64,000 nt of DNA from Burkholderia puraquae (GTDB lineage: Bacteria; Pseudomonadota; Gammaproteobacteria; Burkholderiales; Burkholderiaceae). The position numbers and the translations under genes were made by a program. The stretch covers positions 1 to 64,000 of the forward strand of contig NZ_NBYX01000031.1 in NCBI RefSeq assembly GCF_002099195.1, in the 5' to 3' direction. How positions within the stretch are numbered: the first letter of the stretch is position 1; each line of letters opens with the position of its first letter. Of this stretch, positions 51,988 to 59,718 are shown in pieces. The notes beneath the pieces are model-generated. The model was not told the origin of the DNA and ran no database searches. It worked only from the letters and a program-made list of their open reading frames with translations.

Positions 51988-52812
51988 TCAACCCGGCGGA
52001 ACGCCCTCGGCCGCATGCAACAGCGGCGCGAGCCGCGTAGCCGCTTCCCGCATCTTCGGCACGTTCTCCAGCAAGTCGTTGAGCGTCGCGCGCGCGGTCG
52101 GCGCATGCACGGCGAGTGCCGCGAGCACGCGGCCACTCGCGGCATCCTTTACCGGCACCGCAACCGCCACCATTCCGCGCACGAATTCCTCGTTGTCGAT
52201 CCCGACGCCGCGCGCGGCGAGCCGGTCGAGTTCGGCCGCGAGCAACTGCGCGTCGGTCAGTGTCCGGTAGGTCATCTTCTTCAGCGTGAGCCGCGCGAGC
52301 ATCGCGTTGCGCTCCAGCGCATTCATCTGCGACAGGAACAGCTTGCCGCTCGCCGTGCAATGCAGCGGCACGCGCATGCCGGGCCGCATCTCGAGCCGCA
52401 GCGGCTCGGTCGTCTCGACGCGTTCGATGTACAGCACCGTGTCGCCGTCGAGCACGGTGAGGTTGCAGGTCTCGCCGAGCACGTCGACGAGCGCGCGCAG
52501 CACCGAGCGGCAGCCGCGCGTGAACGTATTGTTCGACAGCGCCGCGAGCGCGAACTGCGCAGCGCGCGGGCCGAGTGCGATGCCGCGGTCGTGGCCGCGC
52601 GAGTCGGGCATGTGAATCACGTAGCCGCGCGTTTCGAGCGATTCGATCAGCCGCAGCAGCGTCGCCTTCGGGATATGCAGCCGCGCGGCGAGCTGCGACA
52701 GCGTGTACGGCTGGCCGGCCGCCGCGAGCGCTTCGAGCACCGCGAGCGCGCGCAGGACGCGCGCGTCGTCGGCAGGCGCGCCATCGGGCGGCGCGGGGGC
52801 GGGTTCGCGCAT
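51988..52812 (-). CDS. IclR-family transcriptional regulator
   Basis: 274 residues from the ATG at 52812; the longer frame upstream covers the control region and was rejected. The winged helix-turn-helix is near residues 18-75 (LRALAVLEALAAAGQPYTLS, IPKATLLRLIESLETRGYVI). The effector domain follows with LHCTASGKLFLSQM and DNEEFVRGMVAVAVPVKD, hallmarks of IclR. It is divergent from the GMC oxidoreductase and MHS transporter genes and probably controls them. TGGACAA repeats at 52906 and 52951 in the gap could be its sites. Effector unknown. Confidence 0.88.
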   Translation of the reverse strand: MREPAPAPPDGAPADDARVLRALAVLEALAAAGQPYTLSQLAARLHIPKATLLRLIESLETRGYVIHMPDSRGHDRGIALGPRAAQFALAALSNNTFTRGCRSVLRALVDVLGETCNLTVLDGDTVLYIERVETTEPLRLEMRPGMRVPLHCTASGKLFLSQMNALERNAMLARLTLKKMTYRTLTDAQLLAAELDRLAARGVGIDNEEFVRGMVAVAVPVKDAASGRVLAALAVHAPTARATLNDLLENVPKMREAATRLAPLLHAAEGVPPG

Positions 52813-52999
52813 GTGTCTCCTCCGTCGGGATCGGCGTGCGTCCCGGGATGGTGTGTGCGATGGAAATGAAACGAATTGAACGGTTTTTGTACCACATTCG
52901 CGGCGTGGACAATAAATCGGCTTGTATGCGTTCCGTGTGCTCCATAAATTTGGACAAAACATACCGGATTTTTCCAATACCCCGGAACGGAGACACGGA

Positions 53000-54655
53000 A
53001 TGACACGCAGCTTCGACTATGTCGTGGTCGGTGCGGGATCGGCCGGTTGCGTCCTCGCCAACCGGCTGTCCGACGGCGGCCGCCATACGGTGTGCCTGCT
53101 GGAAGCCGGCCCCGCCGACCACTCCATGTGGATCCACGTGCCGATCGGTTATGGCAAGACGATGTTCCACCCGGTGTACAACTGGGGCTTCCACACCGAT
53201 CCCGATCCAAACATGCACAACCGCCGGCTGTACTGGCCGCGCGGCCGCACGCTCGGCGGCTGCAGCTCGATCAACGGGCTGATCTACGTGCGCGGGCAGC
53301 AGCAGGACTACGATCACTGGGCCGCGCTCGGCAATCGCGGCTGGAGCTGGCAAGCGTGCCTGCCGTACTTCCGCAAGCTCGAACACAACACGCTCGGGGA
53401 AGGGCCGACGCGTGGCACCGGCGGCCCGCTGTGGGCGTCCGCGATCCGGCAGCGGCACGAGCTCGTCGATGCGTTCGTCGCCGCGTCGAACCGGCTCGGC
53501 GTTCACACGGTCGACGATTTCAACACGGGCGACCAGGAAGGCGTCGGCTATTACCAGCTCACCACGCGCAACGGGCTGCGCTGCTCGACGGCCGTGGCTT
53601 ACCTGAAGCCCGCGCGCGGGCGGCCGAACCTGCATGTCGAAACCGATGCGCAGGCGCTGAAGGTGCTGTTCGACGGCGCGCAGGCGTCCGGCGTGCGCTA
53701 CGTCCGGCATGGCAAGGTTCATGACGTGCGTGCGTTGCGCGAGGTGATCCTCGCGGCCGGCGCGCTGCAGTCGCCGCAACTGCTGCAGGTGTCGGGCGTC
53801 GGGCCGGCCGCGCTGCTGAACCGGCACGGGATTCCGGTCGTCGCCGATCGCGCGGGCGTTGGCGAGAACCTGCAGGATCACCTGCAGATTCGTCTGATCT
53901 ACGAAGTGACGAAGCGGATCACGACCAACGACGAACTGCATTCGTGGGCCGGCCGCGCGAAGATGGGGCTGCAATGGGCGCTGTTCCGCGGCGGCCCGCT
54001 TGCGATCGGCATCAACCAGGGCGGGATGTTCTGCCGGGCGCTGCCGGACGAATCGGCGACACCCGACATCCAGTTCCATTTCTCGACGCTGTCGGCCGAT
54101 TCGGCGGGCGGCAGCGTGCATCCGTTTCCCGGCTGCACGTATTCGATCTGCCAGTTGCGGCCCGAATCGCGCGGCACCGTGCGAATCCGCACCGACGATG
54201 CGCGCGACGCGCCGTCGATCCAGCCGAACTATCTCGACACCGAGCGCGACCGCCGCACGACGGTGGCCGGCGTGCGCTTCGCGCGCCGCGTCGCGGCCAC
54301 CGAGCCGATGGCGCCGCTGATGAAGCGCGAGGTGCGGCCAGGTGCGGACGCGCAGACGGACGACGAGCTGCTCGAGTTCTGCCGGGAATACGGGCAGACG
54401 ATCTTTCATCCGTCCGGCACCGCGAAAATGGGCGTCGCGAGCGATCCGCTCGCGGTCGTCGACGAGCGGCTGCGGGTGTACGGCACGCGCGGGTTGCGCG
54501 TGGTCGACTGCTCGATCATGCCGACCCTCGTGTCGGGCAATACCAACGTGCCGATCGTGATGGTGGCCGAAAAGGCATCCGACATGATCCTCGACGACGC
54601 ACGCGCGGCCGATCGCGGCCACAGCGTCGCGCCGGCCGCCGAGGCGCTCGCGTAG
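53000..54655 (+). CDS. GMC-family FAD oxidoreductase (choline/alcohol dehydrogenase-like)
   Basis: 551 residues from the ATG at 53000. The FAD motif is GAGSAG at residues 11-16, then the GMC signature block WPRGRTLGGCSSINGLIYVR. The catalytic base His470 lies in FHPSGTAKMG, and NTNVPIVMVAEKASDMI closes the FAD site near the C-terminus. GMC enzymes oxidise alcohol groups in choline, polyethylene glycol, sugars and others. No signal peptide. It is divergent from an IclR gene and upstream of an MHS transporter, suggesting catabolism of an imported alcohol or polyol. Choline is possible but betB and betC are not here. Confidence 0.88.
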   Translation: MTRSFDYVVVGAGSAGCVLANRLSDGGRHTVCLLEAGPADHSMWIHVPIGYGKTMFHPVYNWGFHTDPDPNMHNRRLYWPRGRTLGGCSSINGLIYVRGQQQDYDHWAALGNRGWSWQACLPYFRKLEHNTLGEGPTRGTGGPLWASAIRQRHELVDAFVAASNRLGVHTVDDFNTGDQEGVGYYQLTTRNGLRCSTAVAYLKPARGRPNLHVETDAQALKVLFDGAQASGVRYVRHGKVHDVRALREVILAAGALQSPQLLQVSGVGPAALLNRHGIPVVADRAGVGENLQDHLQIRLIYEVTKRITTNDELHSWAGRAKMGLQWALFRGGPLAIGINQGGMFCRALPDESATPDIQFHFSTLSADSAGGSVHPFPGCTYSICQLRPESRGTVRIRTDDARDAPSIQPNYLDTERDRRTTVAGVRFARRVAATEPMAPLMKREVRPGADAQTDDELLEFCREYGQTIFHPSGTAKMGVASDPLAVVDERLRVYGTRGLRVVDCSIMPTLVSGNTNVPIVMVAEKASDMILDDARAADRGHSVAPAAEALA

Positions 54656-54786
54656 GGCCTCGCCACGCATCAACCCGCGTGGCCCGTGCGCCTGCGCCCG
54701 GACGGCCGCCGCGCGTTCATCGATGCCACCGCCGGCACGGCGCCGGCGGGGCAGGTTGCGGCGCATCCTTACCTGGAGAAGCTCGC

Positions 54787-56091
54787 ATGGCAATCGATTC
54801 CCGGGTCGTCCGACGCGTGGCCGCGGCCAGCGTGATCGGCGCGACCGTCGAGTGGTACGACTTTTTCCTGTACGGCGTGGTCGCCGGCATCGTGTTCGAC
54901 AAGCAGTACTTTCCGGCCGGCGACGCGTTCGTGTCGACGATGCTCGCGTATGCGACGTTCGCGGTCGGCTTCGTCACGCGGCCGCTCGGCGGCCTGCTGT
55001 TCGGCCATCTCGGCGACCGCGTTGGGCGCAAGTCCGCGCTGATCCTGACGATGCTGATCATGGGCGTGTCGACGGCCGGCGTCGCGTTCCTGCCGACCTA
55101 CGCGCAGATCGGCATGTGGGCGCCGGTGCTGCTGCTGACGCTGCGCGTGCTGCAGGGCATCGGCCTGGGCGGCGAGTGGGGCGGCGCGGTGCTGATGGCG
55201 TACGAGTATGCGCCGCCGCACCGGCGCGGGCTGTATGCGAGCCTGCCGCAGATCGGGCTCGCGATCGGGCTGTGCCTCGCGGCCGGCGTCGTCGCGGCGC
55301 TGTCGCGCGCGTTGCCCGATGCCGCGTTCCTCGCGTGGGGCTGGCGCGTCGCGTTCGCGGCGTCGCTGCTGCTCGTCGCGGTCGGCTTCTACATCCGCAC
55401 GCGCGTGGCCGACACGCCCGAGTTCGTCGCGCTCAAGCGCCAGCGGCGCGACACGAAGCTGCCGGTCGTCGAGCTGCTCGGCAACTATCGGCAGGCGATC
55501 CTGCTCGGGATGGGCGCGCGCTATATCGACGGCGTGTTCTTCAACGTGTTCGCGGTGTTCTCGATCGGCTACATGACGCGCAACCTGTCGATCTCGCGCG
55601 GCGACGCGCTGCTCGGCGTGATGAGCGCGGCCGTCGTGATGTGCGGGTTCATCCCCGTGTTCGGCAGCCTGTCGGACCGGCTCGGCCGCGCGCGCGTGTA
55701 CCGGTGGGGCGCGACGCTGTGCGGGCTGTCGGTGCTGCCCGCGTTCTGGCTGCTGCAGACGCAATCGGCGAACCTGCCCGCCGTATGGCTCGCGCTGGTG
55801 ATCCCGTTCGGGATCTTCTACGCGATGGCGTACGGGCCGGAGGCCGCGCTGTTCGCGGAGCTGTTCGACGCGAACGTGCGTTACACGGGCATCTCGTTCG
55901 TCTACCAGGTGTCGGGCATCTTCGCGAGCGGCCTGACGCCGATCGTCGCGACCGCGCTGCTGCGCGTGAACGGCGGTGCGCCGTGGCTCGTCGGGGTTTA
56001 CGTGATGTTGTCTGCACTCCTGTCGATCGTGTCCGCGCGGGCGATCGAGAAGCGCGGCGGCGTGGCGGAAGTCGCGGTGCGCGCGATGTGA
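54787..56091 (+). CDS. MFS transporter, metabolite:H+ symporter (MHS) family
   Basis: 434 residues from the ATG at 54787. SVIGATVEWYDFFLYGVVAG and GFVTRPLGGLLFGHLGDRVG with GRKSALI (motif A), and GIGLGGEWGGAVLM are MHS hallmarks. Twelve helices. It follows the GMC gene by 131 bases on the same strand and is likely in the same IclR-controlled unit. It should import the substrate of the GMC enzyme, such as choline, betaine or a related organic acid. The first of two MHS carriers in the window is at 28089. Confidence 0.87.
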   Translation: MAIDSRVVRRVAAASVIGATVEWYDFFLYGVVAGIVFDKQYFPAGDAFVSTMLAYATFAVGFVTRPLGGLLFGHLGDRVGRKSALILTMLIMGVSTAGVAFLPTYAQIGMWAPVLLLTLRVLQGIGLGGEWGGAVLMAYEYAPPHRRGLYASLPQIGLAIGLCLAAGVVAALSRALPDAAFLAWGWRVAFAASLLLVAVGFYIRTRVADTPEFVALKRQRRDTKLPVVELLGNYRQAILLGMGARYIDGVFFNVFAVFSIGYMTRNLSISRGDALLGVMSAAVVMCGFIPVFGSLSDRLGRARVYRWGATLCGLSVLPAFWLLQTQSANLPAVWLALVIPFGIFYAMAYGPEAALFAELFDANVRYTGISFVYQVSGIFASGLTPIVATALLRVNGGAPWLVGVYVMLSALLSIVSARAIEKRGGVAEVAVRAM

Positions 56092-56477
56092 CGGCGGAAG
56101 GGGCGGGGCGTGCGGCCGTATCGGCGGCCCGGTCTTCTGGCGGTGTCGCGCCTGCGCCGCCGATCCTTGCTGACCGACCCCGTCTGCCGGTCGCCCGCTG
56201 TCGCCCGCCGTTCGTCGTCCCGGTCGCTGGTCCAAGCGAATCCGGTCCACTGGCCCTACCTGCGAAAAAACGGCCTGCCTACACTTTCCTCGACGGATCG
56301 CCGCATTGAAGCATCTGCACACGATCGACCCGAAGAGAACGATCAGGAGACAGGCATGACCAACAGGCAGTCGGCAGCATTCGCCCGCGCGGCGAGCGCG
56401 CGCCCCGCATCAGTCAGTCGAATCGCCTCGTGCGCCCGGTGCGGCGCGGCAGGCAAGCCCGCGTCGGAGGGCTGATC
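56092..56477. other. Intergenic region holding a possible leader peptide
   Basis: 386 bases before the FAD oxidoreductase gene. The first 260 show nothing convincing. The last part holds a short frame with a good ribosome site (listed next). No terminator is obvious for the upstream transporter. Confidence 0.4.
56356..56475 (+). CDS. Possible 39-residue leader peptide coupled to the FAD oxidoreductase
   Basis: An ATG at 56356 follows AGGAGA with a five-base spacing, better than many real genes here. It encodes 39 residues rich in Ala, Arg, Ser and with two cysteines (a CARC motif), ending at 56475, two bases before the FAD oxidoreductase start. No family is recognised, and no poly-amino-acid control run is visible. 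It could be a translationally coupled leader or a chance frame in GC-rich DNA. Confidence 0.35.
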   Translation: MTNRQSAAFARAASARPASVSRIASCARCGAAGKPASEG

Positions 56478-57893
56478 ATGTCGACCCCATCCATCGAACG
56501 CACCGCGAGCGGCTTCGCCGGTAGCCGGTCGAACGATACGCGTTACGACCCGACCTACGATCCGCTCGTTTCGCCGGGGCCCGGGTGCGGCAGGCAGTAC
56601 GCGCCGACCTACTGGGTCGCGACGGCCGGCACTCCGCCACCCGACGACGGCCCCGTCACGCGCGATCTCGATGTCGACGTCGCGATCATCGGCGCCGGCT
56701 ACACGGGCCTCGCGACCGCGCTGTGCCTCGCGCGGGACCATGGCATCCAGGCCGTCGTGCTCGAAGCCAACCGCACGAGCTGGGGCTGCAGCAGCCGCAA
56801 CGGCGGGCAGGGGCAGAACGCGTCGGGCCGGCTGTCGCGCTCGCAGTGGATCGAGCGCTGGGGCAAGGACGTCGCGCTGAAGATGCACGACGAGATTCTC
56901 GAAGGCTTCGAGAAATTCAAGTCGCTCGTGTCGGAAATCGACTGCGATCCGCAGCCGGGCGGCCATTTCCTGATCGCGCACCGTCCGCGCATCATGGCGA
57001 AGCTCGCGGCCGAGGCGAAGGTGTGGAAGGACGTGTTCGGCTATCCGTCCGAGCTGCTGAGCGCGGAAACCTTCCGCCGCGAATTCATCAACGACCACGA
57101 GGCGGCCGGCGCGCTGCACGAGCCGGAAGGCATCGGCATCCATGCGCTGAAGCTCGCGTTCGGCTACTTGCGCCTGGCGCGCGAAGCCGGCGCGAAGGTG
57201 CATACGAGCAGCCCCGTGCTCGGCTTCGAGACGATCGACGGCGTGCACCACCTGCGCACGCCCGGCGGCGTCGTGCGGGCCCGCGCGGTGGGCATCGCGA
57301 CCGGTGCGTACACGGCGCAGACGCTGCATCCGTCGCTGCGCAGCAAGGTGATGCCGATCCTGTCGAACTCGATGGTTACGCGCCCGCTCACCGACGCGGA
57401 GATCGACGCGTGCAATTTCCGCACGACGCAGGTGCTGACCGATACGCGTACGCTGCGCTTCTACTACCGTTTCCTGCCGGATCGCCGCCTGCAGATCGGC
57501 AGCCGCAGCGCGATCACCGGTGACGATGCGCCGAACCCGCGCCACTTCGAATTGCTGAAGGAAGGGATGGCGCGCAAGTTTCCCGCGTTGCGCGGCGTGC
57601 AGATCGATTATTCATGGTGGGGCTGGGTCGACGTGAGCCACGACATGATGCCGCGCGTGTGCCAGCCCGATCCGCGGCAGTCGGTGTACTACGCGCTCGG
57701 CTACGGCGGCAACGGCGTGTCGTACTCGCAGCAGGCCGGCCGCCGGCTCGCCGAGCAGATCGCGGGGAAGGGCGCACGCCAGACGCTGCCGATCTTCACG
57801 TCGCCGCTGCCTGGCCACCCGTTCGCGCCGTTCCGGCGCCTCGGGCAGCGGATGCTCTACCTGTCGTACTTCAGGAACGACGAAAAGCCCTGA
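56478..57893 (+). CDS. FAD-dependent oxidoreductase, PuuB/DadA (amine oxidase)-like
   Basis: 471 residues from the ATG at 56478 with GGAGGG just upstream. The FAD motif is DVAIIGAGYTGLATALCLAR near residue 65; a 60-residue N-terminal extension with PTYDPLVSPGPGCGRQYAPT precedes it, as in gamma-glutamylputrescine oxidase. RTSWGCSSRNGGQGQNASG and the C-terminal YALGYGGNGVSYSQQAGRRLAEQ are typical of this branch. It would oxidise an amine or imino acid, feeding electrons to O2 or quinone. It precedes an amino acid permease. Substrate could be gamma-glutamylputrescine or a related polyamine derivative. Confidence 0.82.
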   Translation: MSTPSIERTASGFAGSRSNDTRYDPTYDPLVSPGPGCGRQYAPTYWVATAGTPPPDDGPVTRDLDVDVAIIGAGYTGLATALCLARDHGIQAVVLEANRTSWGCSSRNGGQGQNASGRLSRSQWIERWGKDVALKMHDEILEGFEKFKSLVSEIDCDPQPGGHFLIAHRPRIMAKLAAEAKVWKDVFGYPSELLSAETFRREFINDHEAAGALHEPEGIGIHALKLAFGYLRLAREAGAKVHTSSPVLGFETIDGVHHLRTPGGVVRARAVGIATGAYTAQTLHPSLRSKVMPILSNSMVTRPLTDAEIDACNFRTTQVLTDTRTLRFYYRFLPDRRLQIGSRSAITGDDAPNPRHFELLKEGMARKFPALRGVQIDYSWWGWVDVSHDMMPRVCQPDPRQSVYYALGYGGNGVSYSQQAGRRLAEQIAGKGARQTLPIFTSPLPGHPFAPFRRLGQRMLYLSYFRNDEKP

Positions 57894-57907
57894 ACGCAGT
57901 GCGCGTC

Positions 57908-57935
57908 GCCCGGCGTAACGCAACGCGCGCCGGGC
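57908..57935 (+). terminator. Terminator-like hairpin after the FAD oxidoreductase gene
   Basis: GCCCGGCG and CGCCGGGC arms with a 12-base loop, starting 14 bases after the stop. No T-run follows, so readthrough to the permease gene is possible. Confidence 0.4.
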
Positions 57936-58072
57936 TGTCCAACACGATAAAAGCAACAGAAATCCGTGCGGCCGGGGCTGCAGGCGCCCCTGCACGCGCC
58001 GTCGCCGGCGGCGCCCGCGCTCACCCGACGGTGGCGTGCGGGCGGCGCCGGACAACTGGATATGGAGAAGAC

Positions 58073-59494
58073 ATGCAACCCTCGAATCAGAGTGACCTGA
58101 AGTGTGGGCTCAAGCAGCGCCACATGACGATGATCGCGCTTGGCGGCGTGATCGGTGCCGGGCTGTTCGTCGGCAGCGGCGTAGTGATTCAGCAGACCGG
58201 GCCGGCCGCAATCCTGTCGTTCCTGATCACCGGCGGGCTGGTCGTGCTCGTGATGCGGATGCTCGGCGAGATGGCGTGCGCGATGCCGGCCGTCGGCTCG
58301 TTCTATGAATACGCGCGGCTCGCATTCGGCAACTGGCGTGGCCCCGGCAAGATGGCGGGCTTCCTGACCGGCTGGATGTACTGGTATTTCTGGGTGATCG
58401 TCGTCGCGCTCGAAGCGGTGGCCGGCGCCAGGCTGATCCAGTTCTGGCTGCCCGATACACCGGCGTGGATCATCAGCCTTGCGCTGCTGGTCGTGCTGAC
58501 GCTCACGAACCTGATCTCGGTCGGCAGCTACGGCGAGTTCGAGTTCTGGTTCTCGTCGATCAAGGTCGGCGCGATCATCGTGTTCCTGTTCCTCGGCGGC
58601 CTCTACGTGCTCGGCCTGTGGCCCGCGTCGATGCACACGACGGCCGTGCTGCCGACGCTGCTCGGCCACGGCGGCTTCATGCCGCTCGGCATCGGGCCGG
58701 TGATGAGCGGGGCGGTCGCGGCGACCGGCTTCTACTTCGGCGCGGAAATCGTCACGATCGCGGCGGCCGAGGCCAAGGAACCCGCGAAAGCCGTCGCGAA
58801 GGCCACCAATTCGGTGATCACGCGCGTGCTGGTGTTCTACGTCGGCTCGGTGGCGCTCGTCGTCGCGCTGGTACCGTGGAATTCGCATCAGATGGCCACG
58901 CCGTACGTGAGCGCGCTCGAAGTGATGGGCCTGCCGGCTGCCGCCAACGTGATGAACGCGATCGTGCTGACGGCCGTGCTGTCCGCGCTCAACTCGGGCC
59001 TCTATGCGGCGTCGCGGATGCTGTTTGCGCTGACCCGCCATGGCGACGCGCCGGCCGCGCTCGCGAAGGTCAACAAGCGCGGCGTGCCGGTGCGCGCGAT
59101 CCTGCTCGGCACGGTGTTCGGCTACGTGTCGGTCGTGATGTCGTACGTGTCGCCCGACACCGTGTTTGCGTTCCTCGTCAATTCGTACGGCACCGTCGCG
59201 TTGTTCGTGTACGTGCTGATCGCGTTCTCGCAACTGCGCCTGCGCAAGCGTCTCGACCCGGTCGCCGCCAGCAAGCTGCGTGTCAGGATGTGGGCGTATC
59301 CGTACCTCACCTGGGTCGCGATCGTCGGCATGGTCGGCATCCTCGTCGCGATGGCGTTCATCCCGGACCAGCGCAAGCCGCTGTGGCTCGGCGTTGCAAG
59401 CCTCGGTGTGCTGGTCGTCGCGTACGGGCTGACGCGCCGCAGCCGCCGCGAGCATCTCGACGACAGCGAACTGCTCGCCTATCCGCCGCGGTAA
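58073..59494 (+). CDS. Amino acid permease, AAT/APC superfamily (GABA permease-like)
   Basis: 473 residues from the ATG at 58073 with GGAG upstream. The opening LKQRHMTMIALGGVIGAGLFVGSG is the conserved first-helix motif of AAT permeases (GabP, AroP, ProY), and GAVAATGFYFGAEIVTIAAAEAK near helix 6 contains the substrate-binding EIVTIAAAEA pattern. Twelve helices. It is downstream of the PuuB-like gene and may bring in the amine or GABA used in that pathway. A strong terminator follows. Substrate not defined by sequence. Confidence 0.88.
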   Translation: MQPSNQSDLKCGLKQRHMTMIALGGVIGAGLFVGSGVVIQQTGPAAILSFLITGGLVVLVMRMLGEMACAMPAVGSFYEYARLAFGNWRGPGKMAGFLTGWMYWYFWVIVVALEAVAGARLIQFWLPDTPAWIISLALLVVLTLTNLISVGSYGEFEFWFSSIKVGAIIVFLFLGGLYVLGLWPASMHTTAVLPTLLGHGGFMPLGIGPVMSGAVAATGFYFGAEIVTIAAAEAKEPAKAVAKATNSVITRVLVFYVGSVALVVALVPWNSHQMATPYVSALEVMGLPAAANVMNAIVLTAVLSALNSGLYAASRMLFALTRHGDAPAALAKVNKRGVPVRAILLGTVFGYVSVVMSYVSPDTVFAFLVNSYGTVALFVYVLIAFSQLRLRKRLDPVAASKLRVRMWAYPYLTWVAIVGMVGILVAMAFIPDQRKPLWLGVASLGVLVVAYGLTRRSRREHLDDSELLAYPPR

Positions 59495-59515
59495 TGCGCG
59501 GTCACGCCTGACGCC

Positions 59516-59543
59516 GAAGGCCCGGCACGCAAGCCGGGCCTTC
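59516..59543 (+). terminator. Terminator hairpin after the permease
   Basis: A perfect 11-bp stem GAAGGCCCGGC / GCCGGGCCTTC (59516-59526 and 59533-59543) with a six-base loop, 22 bases after the permease stop. The T-run is short (TTC), as often in GC-rich genomes. Confidence 0.7.
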
Positions 59544-59586
59544 GCGCATGCGGCTGCCGGCCCGATCCGGTGGATTGTTCGCGCAA

Positions 59587-59605
59587 CTATCGGGCCGACC
59601 GATAG
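59587..59605. promoter_or_regulatory. Inverted repeat upstream of the sulfite dehydrogenase operon
   Basis: CTATCGG and CCGATAG, perfect 7-bp arms with a five-base spacer, in the 175-base gap between the permease terminator and the first gene of the operon. Position suits an operator; no regulator gene is adjacent. Confidence 0.45.
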
Positions 59606-59718
59606 CACCGATCAGAGGATGCGACTTTATGTCGGCCGCGTGCCGGCATAGCATGGATGAACCGATTCACGGGTGCACCCCGGCGGGGCGCGCCCTCATC
59701 CGCGAACGAGGACAGACG

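Noticed and set aside
51542..54793. 1083-codon minus-strand open frame
   Set aside because: Antisense to the GMC oxidoreductase and crossing the IclR control region; Arg/His-rich shadow. The plus-strand FAD motif and catalytic His are intact.
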